Of a DNA stretch of 64,000 nt, positions 47,482 to 56,830 are shown piece after piece (within the stretch, counting starts at the first letter, position 1; each line of letters opens with the position of its first letter). The notes beneath the pieces were generated by a model. That model was not told the origin of the DNA. It saw nothing but the letters and a program-made list of their open reading frames with translations, and did not search any database. The stretch comes from Acanthococcus lagerstroemiae (lineage: Eukaryota > Arthropoda > Insecta > Hemiptera > Eriococcidae). The stretch lies in the NCBI GenBank assembly GCA_031841125.1, contig CM063113.1, positions 20,667,312-20,731,311 of the forward strand. Direction: 5' to 3'. Position numbers and translations under genes: made by a program.

Positions 47482-48000
47482 TCAATTTTCACGGAAAAAA
47501 TCAGTAATTTTTTTTTGTTTTCGAGAATTTGCTACATACCGAGTCGAAATAGAGAATGAGAGCTTGCTGAGGGTGGCAAAAGTTTCAGGGGTAGTACTGT
47601 CTGAATTTTCGTAAAACTTCGTCAATAAATTAACAGCTTCCAATGCTTGGCTCACCGTGACAGGCTCTTCAGCTGTTCCTTCAGGTTCAGGCTCAGAATC
47701 TGAGTCAAGATCGTTGAATGTTGCCCCTCGCAATTTCTTGCGTTCCCTGCTTTCGCACTGACTCGCTGCGACGATTTTCGTGCACTGGCTCCATATCGTA
47801 GATACCGTCGTTAAAGCTAACCCGAGTTCGTCACTAACGTGTTTAATTTTCGCGCCACACTCAATTTTACGAACGATGTCCAACTTTTCTTCGATGCTAA
47901 AAGCCTTCCGCTTCGGTATGTTCACAATCACACCCGATCCCCCAAACAGAACTGAACATACAGCCGAATAGAAATGAAGATGCAGGATAAAACTGCACAT
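47482..48000 (-). CDS. Internally deleted Tigger/pogo transposase: CENP-B-type HTH joined to PCNA-box tail
   Basis: An intact 172-residue frame on the - strand. Residues 28-75 (KRKAFSIEEKLDIVRKIE... ELGLALTTVSTIWSQ) are the first helix-turn-helix of CENP-B/pogo/Tigger proteins, which binds the element ends. After an acidic linker (DLDSDSEPEPEG) come the usual Tigger C-terminal helices (SQALEAVNLLTKFYE) and QKKITDFF at 162-169. That last motif fits the PCNA-interacting box Qxx(I/L)xxFF known in pogo. The second HTH and the whole DDE catalytic domain are missing, and the reading frame is kept across the deletion. The stop codon lies 17 bp from the 3' LTR, so the retrotransposon landed just behind the gene. 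It could be a DNA-binding repressor-like product or simply a deletion derivative. Confidence 0.8.
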   Translation of the reverse strand: MCSFILHLHFYSAVCSVLFGGSGVIVNIPKRKAFSIEEKLDIVRKIECGAKIKHVSDELGLALTTVSTIWSQCTKIVAASQCESRERKKLRGATFNDLDSDSEPEPEGTAEEPVTVSQALEAVNLLTKFYENSDSTTPETFATLSKLSFSISTRYVANSRKQKKITDFFREN

Positions 48001-48235
48001 TACTTCTATCCTATTGTAGAAATTTTATCTTTTTTGATAAGTCTGACTGGGAAATTCGCGTATTCTTCAGCTGTGTTGAGCGTGAATTTCACGTTATAGC
48101 CGGGGTCTTACAACGTTATACCAGAGTTTTTTTTTTACATTACTTTATATGTAAGTTTGGCGGGACCAAGCAATTTACTACGTTATGGCCGGTATTACGT
48201 TACGTCCGAGTACGTTATAGCGAGGTTCGACTGTA

Positions 48236-49056
48236 TTTGGAAAAACTACATTTCCTGGAAAGAGATACCGTTGTAGTTCTTCATTGCTTTTAACAATGGT
48301 TAACACGATAATTTTCAAAATTTCAAGTTTTGCCTCTGCCCCCTAGGAATCTACGTCAGGTTGAGGATGAAATAATGCCTAAAATAGATTCGGGAGGCAA
48401 AAAAAGAACTTATATTTACACACCCAACATACTAATTATCAAAATTTTTAGTTTTGTCCCTCCCCACCCCTCCCACGGAACCCCCATCGGAGTTTTGGTC
48501 AAAATATTGTGACGAAGGAAATCAGCACCTTCGAAAATCTCTGTATACCGAGTCTCACATTATTGGCGCCCTAAATTTTTTTAAAGCCCACAGCGTGACA
48601 GGCAGCCGTACAGAAATCGCGGTCGTGTTTTATTCCCTCGCTCTGTGACTATCACGCGGCTATCCGAACAGAGCCGCGCGGATACGAGAGTAGCCGAAGA
48701 AAATTGGCGCCAATAAGGCTTGCGAGCGCCGACAGACCACATGTTAGACGTTCGATATCACCGTACTTCAGACAAAATTAACGTGAGCCGAACATCATGT
48801 GTCGAGTTACAAGTTAGTTTTAATTTAGGTTTTGGCCAGTCCTGGGTGCTCGTGTGTAACTGACGGTTCGCTTGGATTCGCGGTTTTCCAATTTCGAAAG
48901 TCGAATTTGCAATAAATTTCTCTATTCGGTACCGGGAGTGTCGCGGCGTTCATTCGCATTTCCGTGTAAATAAATTTCCATTCTTTTTTGGTTTTTCGCG
49001 GTTCCGATGTAGAAAGAAATCGTTCGAATATCGGCGACTTTTCATTTATTGCTAAC
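48236..49056. other. Repeat remnant then probable promoter of the membrane-protein exon
   Basis: The part at 48236-48560 is AT-rich with C-run remnants. From 48590 to 48960 CpG becomes frequent (GCGCGGATACGAG, GGCGCCAATAAGG), which together with the good start codon at 49057 suggests a transcription start region. The long minus frame 48825-49268 is a shadow of this. Confidence 0.4.
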
Positions 49057-49210
49057 ATGACTTCGAAAATCTGGTGGCAGTTTCGATTGAATAAAGTTCT
49101 GCTTATTTCGGCGATATCGTTGTTCGTATTTCTGTTCATAGCTGTGGTGTGTGTTTGGTACGCGAACCACGAGCCCGTCGAAGGATTTTCGCGCCAGTCG
49201 AAAGGTGTAG
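49057..49210 (+). CDS. First coding exon of a membrane-anchored protein (unidentified)
   Basis: From ATG 49057 (context AACATGA) the frame reads MTSKIWWQFRLNK, then a ~22-residue hydrophobic segment (VLLISAISLFVFLFIAVVCVW), then YANHEPVEGFSRQSKG. A short basic cytoplasmic side followed by one membrane span and a polar exit is the layout of a type II membrane protein or an uncleaved signal anchor. A near-perfect donor GTGTAG|GTAAGT follows at 49210/49211, leaving in phase 1. An in-frame ATG exists further up (48988), but its context is poorer. I do not recognise the family and could not find exon 2 in the remaining 15 kb. Confidence 0.55.
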
Positions 49211-49918
49211 GTAAGTGGACACTCATTGTTGGACCAGCTGAGCCAGGTACCTGAAGGTACCTGTACATCTATGTACCGGTTGTGGGATTTAGATGCAGTT
49301 GACGAAACTGGACGAGAATATTGTTTTGCCGGCTTATGAATATTTCTCGATGTTAGACCGATAATTCATTCGGTCAGTCGGCTTATAACATTCCGAGACA
49401 TTCTACCTTCACACGTGTAACGTGATTGTGGAAGTGGATAACTCTTTGAGAAATGAATGAAATGATAAGCTTTTGTATCGGTAGAAAGGGAAGTAACGCG
49501 TGATCAGGGGTGAGTTGAAATGAAGAAGAAATTGGGCAAATGTCAGCGTACCGATTAGAGTCTTCATTTTCAATACTCCTTCACTATATCGCTCTTACCA
49601 CTCTTACCCTGTAGCCACTACATCGGCCTCAAATGAGAATTTTGTGAAACACGGGGTGTGCAGATACAGCACATCCATACGGTGCGCTAATTCGGCATTT
49701 TTTGGCCAATTCTGTTATTCGTCAAAAATGTGTATTGCACTTCGCCCCCAAATTCACCCTTGTTGCAGCTCAAATCGTATGTGAATTGCACACCCCCTTA
49801 TTCCGGTCACAAAAGCACGTCGTCCTCGCCCCAAGTTCACCCGTGTTGCGGCTCAAATCTTATGAACTGCACCGGCATCACCGGCACCTGGAAAATGTTC
49901 CGGTAACTTGAATAGCAA
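49211..49918. other. Intron of the membrane-protein gene (inferred)
   Basis: An imperfect ~95-bp direct duplication is visible at about 49735-49875 (CTTCGCCCCCAAATTCACCC versus CTCGCCCCAAGTTCACCC, each followed by TGTTGC(A/G)GCTCAAATC). Nothing else is recognised. Confidence 0.4.
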
Positions 49919-50148
49919 TACAATACATTCTCAATTTCTTGAACCTGAAAATGTCCTCCTTATAATTTGATCTCTTTATTATTTGAACTTCTTCCGTATT
50001 ATTTGAACTCTAGATTCTGCAGGGACAGTTACGTGCAACTGTGCAGCATACAGTGCATTGCATTGTTAATTGTTCATATTCAAAGTAGTTCCTGGATGGA
50101 CAGACAAATTTTTACTTCATGGTTTCAAAAAGCATTATTTATCTCTTC

Positions 50149-50309
50149 CAGGGCCGCCAAGAACCAAACCGGGCCCGGGGAAAAAATTTGCGGTCCTACA
50201 CAAAAATTATTTGCTCGTAAAAAGGCATATTTTTTATTTGATAATTATAATTTCTGTAACTCTGCGGGCCCGGGAGAAAAGTACCCTCCCCCCTCTCTCG
50301 GCGGCCCTG
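50149..50309. mobile_element. hAT-like MITE with GGGCCCGGG words
   Basis: The ends CAGGGCCGCCAAGA and (inverted) CAGGGCCGCCGAGA enclose ATTTGCTCGTAAAAAGGCAT. Flanking ATCTCTTC and GTCTCTTC agree at 7 of 8. A relative in the opposite orientation is at 55842-56023. Confidence 0.85.
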
Positions 50310-50327
50310 GTCTCTTCAGCGAATGAA

Positions 50328-51005
50328 TTTCTTGAAGAGAAAAGGGTACTTAAAGAAACGATTCTCTTTTTGGATAATACGTCAGGCCATGCAAATTCGA
50401 AATCATTAAAAGTAGGCGGTGTGAGAGCAATTTTCCTTCCACCAAATATCATTTGTATATCTAATAGCTCAACCAATGGATCAAGGCGTGCTAGAATTTT
50501 TGAAAAAGATTTATCGAAAACAACTTTTGAGCTTTATTTTCTCTTATAATGAGGAAAATCGTGTGGAGATGTTGAAGAAAATAGATGTGCTCGACGTATA
50601 GTTCGATTTGTTTCTGAAGCCTGGAACCAAGTTGAACCATTAACTGTGACAAGATCATGGTGAAAGCTTTTGGATCACAAGGCTACGAATCAGTTAGGGA
50701 GAAATCCTAGATTTGAATGAAAATAAAAATTTAAAGAACAGTGAAGGGCAGGAAAAAGTGGTTGATTGGAATATAGATATAGAGCTGCTTTAACGAGGCA
50801 GTCCAAGGAGATATCGATGAGTAAATGGATGCTGACGAACAATTTGATATGACCAACAGTGACATCATTAAAACTTGGATTGGAGAAGAAACTTGTTCCA
50901 AAGATAGAAGTGCTGAAGATGGAGATGAGGGAGTACCTGATGGAGCTTCAAGTCATGCCGAAAGTTATGAAGACATTGTGACAGCACTCGCCAACCCTGT
51001 CGAGA
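50328..51005 (+). pseudogene. Tigger/pogo transposase fragment (DDE domain and C-terminus)
   Basis: Near 50340-50550 the frame reads ILFLDNTSGHANSK, VRAIFLPPNI and STNGSRRARIFEK. This corresponds to the central DDE block of Tigger proteins (the LLLDN-GH and FLPPN motifs). After stops, the C-terminal part reappears near 50825-51000 (MDADEQFDMTNSDII, VPDGASSHAESYEDIVTAL). Frameshifts and stops make it non-functional. The MITE at 50149-50309 lies just upstream, inside the same element. Confidence 0.7.
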
Positions 51006-51569
51006 AGGGGAGGGGGAAGGGGAAATACCCCGGGCCCGGACTTTCAAGGGGGCCCGATATTTTCTAAAAGGCCTAAATTTCAATCATACTATACATCAAA
51101 TCAGCAGTAAACTCCTTACATCATGAAAGAAACCTCTTATCTTGTAGCTTATAATTTTTTCCCATCCAACAAAAGAACAAACTGAACTAGAAGGAGAGGG
51201 GGCCCCGTGGAATTTCCCCCAGGCCCTCTTTTTCTCTCTACGGGGCTGGCACTCGCTTGTAAGGAGCAGTAAGGAGAAATAACACTTGTTGAGAAACTCA
51301 TGATGAGGAGGTGGCGACATACTGCCCTGAAGAAAAATTGAACTTAAAAGCAGAGGTTGGTTACAGATTTCTTCCAAAACATTAATTTACGAAAATTTAA
51401 TTTGAATTTCTTGGTTTTAAGTATTGTTTCAAATGTAGAGTTCAAATAATATACTCCCATAAGAAAGAGAGAGGAAATGAATTTTAAAAAAATTCCTTAT
51501 TATTTGAACTTTTGATTATTTAAACGACCCTATTCCCCTATTAGTTCAAATAATCGAGAGTGAATTGTA

Positions 51570-52235
51570 CCACCTCTGTATCATGGTTAAAAGTAAGATT
51601 TCGAGAGATAAAGTCAACGAAGGCTTATTGTGATTGGTGGACTAGATGACAGAAGTAAAAACTGTATTTCAGATTCGAAAGCTCAGTGTGAATAGACAAG
51701 GAAAGTGAGAGAGCAGTGAGAACCAATGGTGTAAGCAGGAAGGGATGGGAGGATTATCGAGAGTGCCTACTGGTCCAATAAGTCTAATCCAATAAAAGTC
51801 GAATACTCAAAAAATAGTCCTATGAGTCAAGTAAAAGTCCAATCATTTTTATATTGGTCCAACAAGGTGTCTACAAGGTCAGGAAGTCAGGAAAAATCAG
51901 GATTTTTGAAAGCAGATCCGAAAGTCAGGAAATTTCGAGGAATTTACTGAAAAGTCAGGAAAAAATAAGAAAATTGCCATCCAATGTCCAAACTTTTTTC
52001 CATTATTAGGAATAAACGTTTTTGCAATGTGATGTGAGAATCATGATGATTACATCAAGTACATTCATCATCAATTCATTAAATTTATATCCATAGCTTT
52101 ATATTTGAAGTTTAAAAATAATCCGAAGACTTTCATGTAGGGATTCTTCAAATACAAAAAAGGATGTCAGGAAAAAGTCAGTAAACATTTTTTTTAAGAG
52201 TCTGTAGACACCCTGTAATTGACAAATAAGGAAAT
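51570..52235. repeat. Remnant of the CAGGGTGTC element family
   Basis: CAAGGTGTCTACAAGG at 51863 and GTAGACACCCTG ending at 52215 are inverted relatives of the ends at 10459-10859, with AGTCAGGAAAAATCAGG words inside. I do not see a matching target duplication. The preceding 51570-51860 shows only AAGTCCAATA-type words. Confidence 0.5.
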
Positions 52236-52430
52236 GAATATAATCATCGCGTTGGTCTCGGAATCCGGAGCTCCCGGGTTCGATCCCACGTAGCAACTCG
52301 CCAGATTTCGACTTAGGCCGGTTTTTCGGCCAGAAGTGAAGAGGGCTAAGACAGCCCTAACAGCCTCCCCGACGTCTCCGAAGTAATGCTCGAAAGGGCG
52401 GATTCCAGGGCTCGGATTGAGAGCAAATTA
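52236..52430 (+). mobile_element. tRNA-derived SINE fragment (candidate)
   Basis: GTTGGTCTCGGAATCCGGAG, then the perfect polymerase III B-box word GGTTCGATCCC within CCCGGGTTCGATCCCACG. Together these resemble the anticodon-to-T-arm half of a tRNA. No convincing A-box half precedes it. A tRNA-unrelated body (GGCCAGAAGTGAAGAGGG... GAAAGGGCGGATTCC) follows, so a 5'-truncated SINE fits better than a tRNA gene. Confidence 0.5.
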
Positions 52431-54249
52431 GAAAAAGGAATGTTGTGAAACTTGACTGACTGCATTTTATTTGAGAAAGGGTCAATTTTTGGAAAAAGAA
52501 AATTCTTTCAGCGATTTAAAAAATAAAAATTCAGAAAATGAATAAAATAAAAAAATTTGCATAGGCATGCCTTTTTTAGTTGTGATTAGGCATATGAAAT
52601 GATCCAATAAAAAGTACAATAAAATTCCAATATTTTCTATTTTCAAATTTAGTAGACACCCTAAATGTTACAATCCTCCCTTCAAAGTAAAGCTGTAAAG
52701 TAAAATATTAGAACTTGTCATCGAAACATTTCAGATTTTTTTTAATGCTTTAAACTCGAGTCAAAATTTTAGTAACATTTTAGATAAAATTTTTCGCCGC
52801 TCATCAAGCTAAAATTAGGACGAAATAAATTTGCTGCCCTACTGTTTTACCTACAAAATGTTTACCTTCTCGCTTTCTCTGTAGAACTTCCTTTATGCTA
52901 CTGATGAGAGTAATATCTTGAAAATTTGAACAGAAAATTGTCGACTGAGGGGAGCGGGGGGAGAGAATTAGTGTATTAAAAAAATACTATGCCAGTTTAG
53001 TAATTTTTCGAGATGAAAATTGGAAGACGATCGACGCAAATCCCTGGGAATTTCAACTTTTCTTCGTTTTCCCACTCGTCACTCGATTACTATACTGAAC
53101 AACGAGGGCATAATCATCGAGTGACTCATCCAATTCCTATATCATCCCTTCTTTGGTTGCTTCCTGAATCCGTCTAGCTCTGTAACGTAGTCACTTTTCC
53201 TGGGAAAAAACAACTTGAAGCACAATAATAATATTTCAACCTCCAAATTTCATAAGAGAGCTAAACGAAAGTGCCTTCCTGGGAAGGAAAAATTTGGAGA
53301 AAGATGATAAAATTCCAGCCTTCAAATTTCATTAAAAAGCTAAACGGAAGCGCTTTCCCTCGGTTTTTGCGCCCGAACTTGGAAAATGAAATCTTCCAGC
53401 TATACCATCAGCTAATCGGGGCGGGGGGGAGGGAAGAAAGCCCTCTTCTCCCCACGAATGTTTGGAGTTAACATTAACTTCAGTTGAGTCGGTAATATCA
53501 GTGTCAGTCAACAATATGTAAAAATGGTTAAGCTTTTTCCTTTTTCCTTTTTTTTTTTTCGGACGGACGATTTTTGCACCGGGTTGGCATTTTATGTCAA
53601 TTCTTCGTTCAGGTTCAGCTCATGTTGTCAGGATTTTGAATATGAGTCGGCAAAATGTGGAAATCGTTGCTGGTTTGTTTGCTAAAAAAGTTTTTGCATC
53701 TAATCCGCATTTTCAACTCATTTGTTCACCCCTCTCCCTCTTACCCTTCATACGCTTATACGTACATTTTAATAAGGAAGTCAGGAACGTACCAAAGCCA
53801 CTCGGAGAGGGGGACTAATTTTGCGAATTAAAAATGTTAATTCTTCCAACAAACATTTTGAAATCCGTAAGCAGAAAAAATGTCAACACTTTTGAAATTT
53901 TACCAGCTGTTGGGACTCGATTTCGCTAACTGATGCTCGGAATTTGCTAACTTAGGAACATGTTTAGGGAGAGTGTCCTCCCTTCATCTATACGTTTCTG
54001 GCGGGAAACCCATTCTCGAATAAGTTCTTCTTTCATCCACTAGATGGATACTCTAAAGTGAGAGACACAGTGCTGCGTGGGGAGTTGAAATAAGCGAAGA
54101 GATTATCAGCGATAGGAGTGGTCACAAAACTATCAGAAGGCGATGCCTGCTGGTTATAATCAGATCAGGTTACATATTCTCAGTCGTAGGCGGATTTCGG
54201 GGGAACTTGTTCAAGAAGATTCACCTGGCCTCCCTAGTAGTATTGTAGG
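52431..54249. other. Intergenic or intronic, AT-rich
   Basis: A further GTAGACACCCTA end lies at 52653-52664. A ~70-bp duplication near 53225-53360 repeats AGAGCTAAACG(A/G)AAG(T/C)GC and TTCAAATTTCAT words. No gene is recognised. Confidence 0.4.
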
Positions 54250-55841
54250 ATGGTTAAGCTGATTTATTGGAAGTACGTAGCCGGGTACAGCATCTCCCAG
54301 GATATTAGGTACAACCGAAGTCCACCTACACTCCCAGCCTACTTTGATATTCCAGAGTTTGGTAGATGTCTCGCAAGGATAATTGAAAACGAATTTACCG
54401 AGGAGTATATATCTAAGCCGAAGTCCATGTCTCTATTTACATCGGTCTGTCTCCCTGCGCAGATTTTCTGTATTCTATCAAATTTTACTGATGTCGCACC
54501 ACGTTCGGTGCCCATTCGACACGCGTGCCCTTATCAACTCTCTTATCTAACCAACGCCGTCATTTCTAAATGTCATGAAATAAACCAGTCATCTTCACTG
54601 TCTCCAACAATGAAATTCGTGTCCTAGTGTCCTACGCAGACCCTGTTGGTACACGATGTACACCGAAATGGTGGCAGTTTGGCATCGATCTTCTCATGCG
54701 GCCTGAAAAGAATCGAAATTGGAACCGATGTCTCGTATCCCACTCGTTCGAAAATGACGTTAACGAGAACGTTCGAAGCTGAGAATACGGAAAAATGTAA
54801 AAATAAATCACGATACACCTGGATGAAATTAACCAAACACCATCAACTGGCCTACAGATCGTAGGTAGGCGAACACGCGTGTTCATTGGGTGCCGTATAA
54901 TAAATGACACCACCGAATAACGAGAGTGTTACCGAAACAAAAACTCGGATCAGTTTACGATGTACGTTTTATTATATACGACTTCGGCCTATCCGCGGAC
55001 GTTGACCCTGAAAGCTCTTTCGGACAAGATTAACTTGGACCAGATCAAAGGGAATCGAGAGACCACGAGCCCGAGCTTACTCCAATTTTTCACGCGTCGA
55101 CACCAATTTGGCGATGCATCGCATCGTTTCAGCCGCGAGGTGAACGACCACCGCCAACGCTGGCGGGAAAACGTTCAATTTTTAGCCGAAAATTCGCGCA
55201 CATGTCGGAACGGACGAAAGACGACCACGGTCACCACGTAACGTAAAATCAAAGTAACCTTCGAATGTTTTCGCTTTTTAAAAATTATAACTCCGGGCTG
55301 ACATCATAAGTCCAAATATACGACGTGCTTGCTTCTTAATCCCCCTCCCGCTCTGGTTTAGTCGAAAATTAATACTGTGTCATGGTGATCCGAATGCATT
55401 AGAAACGAACTGAGACAGGGGATGCCTGCAGGAAATTACACCAGCTGGCGAAATTACGGAAACAAAGAACACACACTTTTTTAAAATTACTTTTTTGATC
55501 ATCCAGTAAATTTATCTTATTTGGTGAAATTTAGATCCCTCCCTCCGCCACTTCAGAGGAACATGTGAATCGTAGAGCATGTAGGATCATAATTCATAGA
55601 CATTGTGTGGCACTTCTATGATGACAGCGACAAAGGTAAAATACTCGACTATTCCCGATAGGGCACTCCAAGTTCCCGAGGTGGCAAATCAAAAGGAGGG
55701 CAAAGTATCCCCAAAAACTTCCTCGCCTAGAATCAGAATCATAGCTGATGCAATTCAGAAAAAAATTCCTCTAGTCGGTCGTGTTCTTGCAAGTAGCATA
55801 AGCGTTTACAAGAGGGCCAATCACGAAATTATGCCGTCCAG
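54250..55841. other. Unassigned stretch with weak open frames
   Basis: Plus frames at 54250-54627 (125 codons) and 54960-55241 (93 codons) are not made of repeat words, but I recognise no domain, signal or splice context. The second is rich in R, N and T and has CpG-rich codons. If the membrane-protein gene at 49057 continues to the right, exons could lie here, but I could not support one. Plus frame 55603-55938 runs into the MITE that follows. Confidence 0.3.
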
Positions 55842-56023
55842 CAAGACCGCTGAGAGGGGAGAGGGTACTTTCCCCCCCCCCCGGCCCGGTTTTTTTGAGA
55901 GGGCCCGCAGAGTCACAGAAATTATAATTATCAAATAGAAAATATGCCTTTTTACGAGCAAATAATTTCAGTGTAGACCCGCGGATTTTCCCCCCGGGCC
56001 CGGTTTGGCTCTTGGCGGCCCTG
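55842..56023. mobile_element. hAT-like MITE, inverted relative of 50149-50309
   Basis: The right end CTTGGCGGCCCTG and interior ATGCCTTTTTACGAGCAAAT are the reverse complement of the element at 50149-50309. The left end is eroded (CAAGACCGCTGAG). No clear 8-bp duplication remains. Confidence 0.75.
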
Positions 56024-56369
56024 TCGTTAACCACCGGACAGTTGTTGCCGGTTACTGCACTTGTATCATCATTCGAAGAAGTGATGTCGAGAGTAACAAA
56101 TACGGACAAGAGTACCGCAAGGTAGTCTGATCAAGCCACTTACTATATCTCTGGTATTTAGCTGACCTGTCAGAGCTAGATAAAGCAACAGTAGCAACAT
56201 TCCCAATTACACTGTAATACCGCGTCAGCTACTCCCAGAATTTGCATGTGTTCTAAATCAAGTTATAGCGTGGTTGGACTCTGGAACATCTAGCTAAACG
56301 ACCATAAATCTACACGCGTCACTTTTTTGCGCTTCGGAAAACAGATCCTCGACACAAAAAATCTACATC

Positions 56370-56830
56370 ACAGAACAGCAAGCAGGTCCACGATTTGACT
56401 TTGCAGTGTATCTTGGGCTATATCTCGATCATCGACTGAACTGGAGACACCAGGCTCGACAAAAATCAGTGCCAATAAGACTGGAAAATCTTCAGTTGTA
56501 TTGGCTGATAGGTCGGAACTAGAGCCTAGATAGCAAAAGCTTGGTCTACCAGGCATTCATCCAGCCAATTTAGACGTATATGGTCGAGTTATGGGATCAC
56601 GTCCAAAAAACAAACTGGATGATACTAGAGCGCTGTCAGAGCAAATTCGTATATGAGTAATGGCCAACCCCGAATGGTATCAAAGGAACGGGAACCTCCA
56701 CGGAGATGTATAAATAAAAACGCTAAGCGAAGTTCAAGAGAATTTGCCCCAGAATATGATTAACCCATCCTGAAATGCGATCTGAGATGGCTCAAGCGGA
56801 AAATACGCGCCGATCTCTAAGTTCCAGATT
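56370..56830 (+). pseudogene. Jockey-type non-LTR RT fragment (thumb/C-terminal region)
   Basis: The + strand reads YLGLYLDHRLNWRHQ, then LENLQLYWLIGRNSSLDSK, LVYQAFIQPIWTYMVELW and ILERCQSKF. This is the conserved stretch after the RT active site in Jockey-clade elements (LGL-LD-LTW ... YKAILKPIWTYG-QLWG). At least one frame change and several stops follow. No active site is present. Confidence 0.75.

Larger units (their letters stand above)
42396..48233. mobile_element. Tigger/pogo-like element interrupted by a Ty3 retrotransposon
   Basis: A perfect 23-bp inverted repeat starting CAGTCGAACCTCGC lies at 42396-42418 and, inverted, at 48211-48233. The dinucleotide TA flanks both ends, as expected for Tc1/mariner-superfamily (pogo/Tigger) insertion. 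Subterminal copies of a TACGTTATAGCCGG-like word occur several times near each end. Without the LTR element (42532-47464 plus its 4-bp duplication), the Tigger copy is about 0.9 kb: far too short for a full transposase, yet it keeps an intact 172-codon ORF. An eroded relative of the right end (GTTATAGCGTGGTTGGACTC) lies near 56262. Confidence 0.9.
49921..51567. mobile_element. Second Tigger/pogo-like element, decayed
   Basis: Diverged inverted ends CAATACATTCTC (49921) and CAATTCACTCTC (inverted, ending 51567) are flanked by TA. Subterminal words TATTATTTGAACT recur on both sides (about 49980, 50000; inverted or direct near 51440, 51505 and 51545). Inside is a broken transposase. A 161-bp hAT-like MITE interrupts it. 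This is a different Tigger family from the one at 42.4-48.2 kb. Confidence 0.65.

Noticed and set aside
47207..47614. 135-codon plus frame with a hydrophobic start
   Set aside because: The first ~85 codons are 3' LTR sequence, also present in the 5' LTR frame at 42502-42867; the rest is Tigger sequence in antisense.
52236..52310. tRNA gene, because of a perfect B box
   Set aside because: No acceptor stem, D-arm or A box could be paired, and an unrelated body follows; a SINE remnant fits better.
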